64,000 nucleotides of DNA from Zoroaster sp. YZ-2022. Lineage: Eukaryota > Echinodermata > Asteroidea > Forcipulatida > Zoroasteridae. The stretch is taken from the NCBI GenBank assembly GCA_029582265.1, contig CM055821.1, forward strand, positions 40,371,004-40,435,003, in the 5' to 3' direction. Below, piece by piece: positions 48,701-57,700 of the stretch (positions are counted from its first letter, which is position 1; each line of letters begins with the position of its first letter). The position numbers and the translations under genes were made by a program. The notes below the pieces were generated by a model. That model was not told the origin of the DNA and did not search any database. It was given only the letters and a program-made list of their open reading frames with translations.

Positions 48701-51700
48701 CACCGAATTTGCTTTTTGGACAAATCAGTGTTGCCTACATTAGTTAAAGTGTTACAGATTTTTGTTGTTCTACAAACGATACACAATTGCCCACCTTTCA
48801 CCAAAAAAAATGGGTCATCTCCTTTCTTCATTTTATGGTTTTTGGTTTGCGGCCTGGGGTATTCCTGTGTAGTGTAACGAACAGTTCCACAACATCCGAA
48901 TCCTAGTTTAGCAAGTTTAGCTACAAGAGCTGGGCTAGTATAGTAATTATCACAATATATTACGTGTCCCTTATTCTCAAGTCCATGGACCAGATCAATG
49001 ACGACTTTTCCTGCAACTGTTGGGTTTGGTGGATGGCAGTCTGATGAATTGAAATTCACGTCTGCATCACAAACAGTTTGGGTGTCGCCGGCTCCTGTGT
49101 ACAGTTTCCAAGCACACGTGTATCCTGTTTTGGACTCGCTCAGGAGAAGGCTTTAATACCCCGTTTGATAGGTTTGTTAGGCATGTACTGAACAAAACTC
49201 AAGCGCCCTTGAATTTCAACATACTCGTCGTCTGGAGACAGATTCTGCGAGGGTTATACAGGTTGAGAAACTTCTGGGACGAGGACTTCTATCAAGGGCC
49301 TAACTTTGAAAGTTTGTCCTGCTTAGCCAAGGCTCTACGAGGAATTTGGTTATTTGAGATGTGGAGGAATCAAGAATTGAACTGAACCGATTACGGGACA
49401 TGATCGACGGATAGAATGGGATGTGAAGAATTTCAGATGTCGACCAGTACATCTTGTATTGAGAGGATTTGTTTATGCCCATAGCAATGAGAAGTGCCAC
49501 AAATGCCATCATTTCTGGAATGTTGGTTGGGTGCCAGGAGAATTGTTCATCAGGAATTGATTCTATTGTTTGCTGCGCATAGCGATTAGTCTCGTCGACG
49601 AGCATATTCCACACAAGTTGACAAAATACAGCTTGAAGATCTCTACTGCCGACAGTGTGGCAAAGTCGCCGGTGGGGCCAGAATTTCCAGTGAACTGCAC
49701 AGTCCCACACTCGTAATGGTCTCGCTGCTTCCAACCAGATCGGAAATCTAACTTTCCTGTCGCCCTCCTTGATCTCGGTCGGCTATCACCTTGGTAGGTC
49801 GGCTGCAACAGAAAAACAAGGCAAAGGAGGATTAATCTCGATCATACATTTGTAAATACAATATCTCAATGTTACTTTGCTGCATGTGCACACAGGCCAC
49901 ATGGGGTCATGCGCAAATGAATATTGTGCTGAGAAAAAATATGGCAGATTCCATCCACTCTCCAAAACTCGTTATCGATAAATTTTTCGTTTTAATGTGG
50001 GATTGTGAATGAATTTCAACTTCTTGCATAATAATAAGAGTGCATTTTCAGCATGATAACGCTAAACAGCACGACGGCTATGGGTAAATGTTAAAATTTC
50101 TATGCTATATCTATACATCAACTTGTTGTTTCAATGAATACAAATATTACCCCAACAAACTACTAATAATTGTACATTTTCACTTGACGTTTTGACCCAG
50201 TCCAGGGGGTGGGGATTTGGTCAATCCTATTAAAAGGGATCCATTTTCTAAATTTACATTACTCAACTCCAACAGTTCTAACGCTATTTACGCTATAGCC
50301 TAGGAAAATAAGTGAATTACGTTAATTTGCATTGCCATTGGGCCAGGAAGAGTAACGTTAACTGTTATTAATATTAGTTATTCATTTTTACTGTGATTTT
50401 GGCCTACCTCTTCAAGTTCAACGTCGTCATCCATTACTTCGTCATCTGATTCTGAGCCACTGTCTGCCAAAATCTCAGCCAAAATGCCATCATTTATGTC
50501 CGTTTCCATCATGATTGCAACTAAATTCAACTGACCGTTGTGGAAGCGAGTGGACGCTATAGCACCAAAAACCACAAAGTGACGCACTTTTCTTTTCATA
50601 AACTTTTATACACTGCATTCCTGTCAATAGAGGGCGCCAACCCCAAAAACAACTCAAGCATTTTCCGGTGGTGATTTAAGTCGCCGTGGTCGTCAAGGGC
50701 ATGCCGATTCCCGGCACCTTTTAGAGCCCACGGGAAGGAAGCGTATCACAACAAAGGCTCTTTTTAGAGCCCGTGGGATCGAAAGGGTTAACAAAATGAG
50801 CATTCATTTATATATGTAGTGGTGAGATTTAGAATCATTTCGGCACACAATATGATTGCGTTTTCAACCACTCATTTTCCTGACGAATTTTTAATAATCA
50901 AAATCAAGCTTGATCATACCACAAAGTAACGTTACACTTGGCGAAATTCACTTTGAAAAGCACCCGAACATGTCGCAGTCGGTAATTTGTTTTCGTGATA
51001 TTGCCTCTGTTTTAGCGATCGATAATAATGTAAACAAAACAAGAAAATGGACGGAGGACTAACTTTCATGAATGATTGCAATTTGGCGAAATAACGGTTA
51101 CACGTGAGTTTTTTTTACCACCTGTGGCTCAATTTCCGGACACTAAAAATGATTATTTCTGGTAAAATTTGGACATTCATATTATGAACCAAACGACAGT
51201 AAAGCCTTTAAAAAAACACCTTTACCTACATGTATGCACACTACATACTGTAATTTTAAGCATTTTTAAATTTGCTATACAAAATTCACAGATTGCTATA
51301 CAACAAAATTATTTTGCTATGCAAATTCAGTTTTTGCATCGCAGTTTTGCTATGCAAAATTTTTGAACGAAATCGTTCCCTTTACTCTGTCAGTTTCCTG
51401 TGTGGTGTAAATGGTCGGGCCAGTGAAAATTTGTGAGGGCTAGTCAAAAATACATCTGACTAGCCCGGTGGTCTAGTCAGGAAAAAAAATTAGCGCAAGC
51501 CCTGACCTCAAGATCTTAGATCTTGAATTATGTCACATTTCATTCACAGACATGACCCCAGTCTGACCTCTCCTTCCGGTCGAAATCGAAAGTTTAAGTG
51601 AAAAAATATTCTGAAGCATTTTCCCCTAATGTATTATGTACAGCACGGTTATTTCGCAATCTAGATGTGCACACAAGCCTACAGCTATACACCAATCAAG

Positions 51701-54700
51701 GTCGCCGGCCACACACTGTTGCATTATGTAACACACTTTCACATTAGCATACAATGCTCGAAAATTTTTGGAGTGTGAAACGTGAACACAACGGTGCACA
51801 AATATTGCCAAACGTTCGGTGCTGATCATCCTACTCTACGTCGCATTCACCATGTTGTTAGTTATGATTAATTTGGAAGGATATCCATTTTTATGGCAGC
51901 ACAGTTAGCAGCTGTTTTCAAGCTTATAGATAAGTTTGGAAAGTAGTGTTTAAATTGAAGCAGAACAAATGGAGAGGGCCATGTTCATGTAGTTTCATTC
52001 TCTGTTTTTGATCATGATGCACGTGCATATAAGACACCGTGAGCTTTCCAATATCGCCATTGGAGGAACAACATTTTTCCAAATGAATGTTTGAAATAAG
52101 ATTTCACACATTAATTATAATACGAATATTCTGAATGCAATTATAACACAAATGTTATACAACGCAATAGTATAGTTATATTGAGTGAGGCCAGACCTTT
52201 AAAAAAATATTGTTCGAATTTCAACAATGTCATTAGTGCTCAAAGAATGAAATCTAGAAAAACATGAAATCGCAATGTCATAATTACATTATCAGGTGTC
52301 AAATTAAACTAAAACAAAGGTTATTATATCAGAAAATCATATCTCGTGAACCAAGAATGGAAAAATCATAATTATGTGAAACCAAAGTAATATTGTGTCA
52401 GATGTATGACTTTCAAATAACCTCACCTGACCTTTACTTCCAAACAGAAAGTTCAAATTCAACACATTCTAACAAACAAATTATAGGTCTTTTGATTTTG
52501 ATATATTTTATAATAAAAGATGATCCACATTTGAAAAATATGATTATGACATCATCGATGATAATTTCATTGAACCGCAAGTTCTCGCGAACACGGTGTG
52601 TTTATACCAACAAACAGTTGAGCTCTAGTTTCTTCTTCTTCTTACAGATCTTGAATTATGTGATATTTCGTACACAGACACAACCCAATCTGACCTTTCC
52701 TTCCGGTCGAAACAGAAGTTTAAGTGAAAAAATAATCTGAAGCACTTTTACAGGGCATGCCTTCTGTGGATGAAATTACTATTGACATGTGACCTTTTAA
52801 AAATGACGTCATCACCCATCACAGTGCCCTCTGGCGGCAGTGTTAGAAAAATAATAATTTTCTATCTCAAAAACGATAGGAAATTTGAATATGACTTCTG
52901 TGAGAAAAGTGATTAGTGACATCTTATTTTTTTGTTAAAATATGTTTGATGACGTCATCAAAGTTCACAGCATCATAAAAGTTCAGAGCGCGCCCTAGTG
53001 GCATTTTTAAAAAGGGATTGTTTTCCAATCTCAGATATTGAACCAAAGCAGGTTTTTCATGATCATGAGAAAGTTTTATTGTGTCATATATATATATGAC
53101 CTTCAAATCACCTGATCTGACCTTCCAGTCGAAATCAGAAGTTTAAGTGAAGAAATATTCTGAAGCCCTTTTGCAAGCACACAGCCATTTGCCACACATA
53201 GGACTATCATTTGTGCACACATAGAGCATGAGACATTAGTCTTAAGTTGAGTCGCACGCCGCATATCTCATGAACCACACCAGATAAATTAACAATCTTT
53301 GCATCATCGCAGAGACCACGAATTATGTGACATTTCGTACACAGACATGACCCAATTTTAACCTTTTTTCCAGTTGAAACTGGAAGTTCAAAAGAAAAAT
53401 ATTCTGTAGCACTATTATATAGTCTGCAGACAATGTGATAGGGAAGGTGAATATCAGACTTCTGTGAAGAAAGTGACTAGTCATATCTCATCATTAACGA
53501 ATATGTTTGATGACGTCATCACAGATCAGACCACTCCCTAGCAACAGTATTTAAAAGGGTATATTTTCATATCTCAGAAATGATTGAACAAAATTTCATC
53601 ACATTTAGTACGATGATAAAAGATATCCAATGTATTACTTCTGTGTGAAGTATAAATTCAGTCACGTGACTGAACCGGAAGTTAATGTATTCAGTATAGC
53701 ACATTATGTCATTTTAATTATATATTATGAAAACTCATACCTCCTGAAGTAACTCGTCTTTTAACAACTTTAGGTGATGACGTCATCACATATGATGCAC
53801 ACTCGAACAAACACCATGAGTTTTTTCTACAAACTCGACCAATACCTCTAGTTTCTTTCTATAATTGTCTGTCTGTCTGTCTGTTTGGGGGGGGGGGTAG
53901 GGGGTGGGAGGTAGGGGGAGGGAGGAAATCTGAATCACCCATCAGGATCTGCCACTGTAAGGATCAATGTTGAGAAATGACTTGGTTCTTACCTCGTCCC
54001 TTTGTTATTGCCCGTATCATATCTGGATGGTTAGCAACCAATGAACCACCGATGAAACCTACGAACCAATGAAAGCCGCGTGGAAACTGTGCACTCATTT
54101 GATGCCAGAACGCCAATCCTGCTTCAGAGCCAGCTTCCCTGACTTTTGGATCGCTCAAAGGGTGCTTCAAAAGTCAAGCAATCCAAAGAAATTCAGTTAA
54201 TAAAAAAATTGGCTTAGAAAGTTAGTTTTTTTAAAGGTTGGGGTTAATGGGAAGGTACAACATTGGCAATCTGTTTAGAAAATTACCCAATTATTATCTG
54301 AAAGCAAGCTTGATGTGAAGATGGTAGTGGTACCAATCACCCAGAAAATTATGCTGTCTAACCATAGAGAAATGACAGGTCTGGAGTGCTTTCAATTTAC
54401 AAAAAGTTTCTGACGGTAACTTTTTGCTCCAAATGTTTTCTGTAAAAATAGTGAATGCTTTTCCACACTTTCGTCTGGACATAAGACTTTGAATTGAGAT
54501 GGAACTTTCACATGTTGGTAGATGATTCGAAGAGAGTAACCAATCCATACCCACAAAAGTAGATTTGCCAATTACATTACAGATGTAGTACCTTCTCTTT
54601 AACACTCATCCTAATAATTGTTCAATCTGAACTGCTCTCATTTCTGAGAAAACACAGAAAGATATGCATTTACAAAACCTTGTCTTGCCTGATTGCTCCA

Positions 54701-57700
54701 TGTGTTTTCTGTAAAACATTTCAATGACTTTTAACACTTTTCTCAAGTCTTAGACTATGCACTGAGCCTAAACTTTCACAGGTTGGTTTTTAGAGGCAGT
54801 TTTGCCAATTTGGTACCTTATCAATGTTTTGTCATCATCAACCACACAGGTTGTTCGAGTAGATAAGAGACACACTGTCGTAAAGGTTGTTCAGTATTAT
54901 AGTAAGAGAAAACCCAGAGTTTTGAATTTCCATAGAAAAAGTTAAGCAAGTTAACCACCCTTCAAATCCCACCTTTTGAATCTTTTGAAGTTTGAATCTT
55001 TCGTGGTCTGCCAACAAAGTGTGAAGTCACTTCCTTTAATCCAATGCATGAGCAGGTAAAGCTATACTTCCAAGGATTTGATAACAAAATGGAACAATAG
55101 TCCTCAGAAGAAAACCTCATAGTAATCAGAAGTAATTTGTGTACAAATCCTATGGGACATGCCCAAGAAAATTGAAATCCAACAACAATGGGAACAAAAG
55201 AGGGGAGCAATGGGTGGTCTGCTCAGGTCTTTGGAAGTATAGTAATACCGACATGGGTGTGTGGGTTTGTATATGGTGTAAATTGAGGACTTATAACAAA
55301 AAGGAACAATGGGTCCTGGGTTGGCAGTTATTGTTTGAAAATGTCCTCAGTTAAAAATCGTACAACAAATGTACAACAAAGGGAACAACAGGAGATCCTC
55401 AGTTTACACCATAAACAAGTATGATAGTGTGTGGATTTGTGTATGAGAGAGCAGTGTAGGGGTATCCTGTGTTCTAGTTTTACACCTAGACAATAGGGCT
55501 CTATAAGATCATAATTACCATGGCTGCTGTATAAATAATGAACCAGTGGCTGCATAATAATGATGTTATGATAGACACTAAAACACAACCTATAAAAGTA
55601 TCAGCTTATTCTGTTAAAATAAAATAATGAAAATGCATTATAATTTAGATTTATTTGTATGAATTCTAATGTGGAAACATTTCATATTTGAAATACCATA
55701 TTTAATTCGCATCCCGTTTTAACAATTAGTCGCATCCCTTCTAACAATAAAATAACTTTTTTTTACATTAGAACAACATTTTTGTTGATAGAAGGTTTGA
55801 GTTGTATTAAATAAAGGGTTGCAACTACAGGTGATGCGAATTCAAAATGATAATTGTTTGACATTGTCTGTATGCTAGAAGATTTTAGTTGTCTTGAATA
55901 AAGGGATGCGAATTTAGAAAGATGAAATGTTTTCTGCATTAGAATGCATAATAATAATAATAATAATGTATAGATTTATATAGCGCACGTATCCACCAAC
56001 TAAGTGGCGCTCAAGGCGCATTATATTATTATCCCTGCTCATAAGGCTCATAAATCATTCCTGAAACCATCTCAGCTCCCTGGGGAGTATACAGCTCAAT
56101 TGCTGCCATTTCTAGCGCATATAGAGCAAACGGCATCTCTGCCTTCACAGGTACAAACAAATCTAAATGTGTTTTCACTATTTTAGTTCACACAACGGAA
56201 TATTTACCATCCCCCTAATATTTACCTATCCCCTAACACTTATCCCATTTTTGTCCTAAGGTTCAGTACCCTTGACTATGGTTTCAGTGGTAGCTAGACT
56301 GCAGTAACCTCATAAACTTACTCTTCAATTATTCTGGCTAGCTTATTTTATGAATTTATAATGTAGTCTATAAGTGACTGACGAAAACTAAGACTGTGCG
56401 TTTTCGGATATTTTTGGAACCGGATACCTGAAATTTCGGATACCCGGATACCCGTTTTCATTCTTGTTGAAAGCATGCCTCCTTTGGTGTACAAATACGT
56501 GTAAATGTTAACAAAATAATACAGAGGATACCATATTTAATTCGATCTTTATTAAAGTATAACACCTTGGTGACAAAATATTGTATTTACTGAAAGGTAT
56601 TTCTGAAATAAAACCGTAAAAATTGTTACAAAAGTGTCTTTAATAATAACCCAAGTTACAATGTACCATATACACTGTACAAAAGAAAGCCAATTGATAT
56701 GATCACACGCGCGCACGCACGGCCGGTGCATCACGCAGCTACAGTGGCCTCACACAATAGTCCTCAGAAGAAAACCTCATGGTCCTCAGAAATAACTTGT
56801 CTACAAATCCTATGGGACGTGCCCAAGAAAATTGAAATCCAACAACAACAGGAACAATACAGGGGAACAATGGGAGGTCTGCTCGGATCCTCGGAAGTAT
56901 AGTAATACCAACATGGGTGTGTGGGTTTGTATATGGTGTAAATTGAGGACTTATAACAAAAAGGAACAATGGGTCCTGGGTTGGCAGTTATTGTTTAAAA
57001 ATGTCCTCAGTTAAAAATCATACCACAAAGGTACAACAAAGGGAACAACAGGAGGTCCTCAGTTTACACCATAAACAAGTTATGATTGTGTGTGTGGATT
57101 TATGTATGAGAGAGCAGTGTAGGGGTATCCTGTGTTCTAGTTTTACACCTAGACAATAGGGCTCTATAAGATCATAATTACCATGGCTGCTGTATAAATA
57201 ATGAACCAGTGGCTGCATAATAATGATGTTATGATAGACACTAAAACACAACCTATAAAAGTATCAGCTTATTCTGTTAAAATAAAATAATGAAAATGCA
57301 TTATAATTTAGATTTATTTGTATGAATTCTAATGTGGAAACATTTCATATTTGAAATACCATATTTAATTCGCATCCCGTTTTAACAATAAGTCGCATCC
57401 CTTCTAACAATAAAATATTTTTTTTTACATTAGAACAACATTTTTGTTGATAGAAGGTTTGAGTTGTATTAAATAAAGGGTTGCAACTACAGGGGATGCG
57501 AATTCAAAATGATAATTGTTTGACATTGTCTGTATGTTAGAAGAATTTAGTTGTCTTGAATAAAGGGATGCGAATTTAGAAAGATGAAATGTTTCTGCAT
57601 TAGAATGCATACAAACAAATCTAAATGTGTTTTCACTATTTTAGTTCACACAACGGAATATTTACCATCCCCCTAATATTTACCTATCCCCTAACACTTA

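Larger units (their letters stand above)
47183..50787 (-). mobile_element. piggyBac element, 3.6 kb, TTAA duplication
   Basis: Flanked by TTAA at 47179-47182 and 50788-50791. Ends CCCTTTCATTACC and, inverted, CCCTTTCGATCCC are piggyBac-like. It contains a decayed minus-strand transposase gene and a 260-270-bp tandem repeat near its left end. Flanking sequence joins sensibly when the element and one TTAA are removed. Confidence 0.9.
46541..51382. mobile_element. Terminal-repeat element split by piggyBac
   Basis: GTGAACGATTTC at 46543 and its counterpart GAAATCGTTCCC at 51369-51380 face each other. Inside both ends are repeated TATCGCATCGCAAAATGCGA- and TTTGCTATGCAAAA-type motifs. Removing the piggyBac leaves about 1.2 kb. 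A shared TTTAC borders both ends, but the duplication is not exact and the superfamily is unclear. Confidence 0.4.
37130..51510. mobile_element. Composite P/THAP-type insertion, about 14.4 kb
   Basis: A repeat family present at 51.5-53.4 kb is interrupted: its left part ends at about 37130 (CATATCTCATGAACC, then CAATCTTTGGATCATC) and its right part resumes at about 51513 (GATCTTGAATTATGT). Both borders carry clustered GGGCTAGTCA/TGACTAGCCC motifs in inverted arrangement (37160-37235 and 51415-51490). The right terminus reads, inverted, CAGGGCTTGCGCTAA; the left terminus is decayed. Sequences flanking the insertion, ATCTTAAA and ATCTTAGA, may be an 8-bp duplication, as expected for P elements. 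Contents: P transposase, hAT copy 2, a SINE, a nested terminal-repeat element and a piggyBac. Confidence 0.6.

Noticed and set aside
53875..53930. CRISPR-like direct repeats
   Set aside because: Simple CTGT and poly-G microsatellite in an animal genome.
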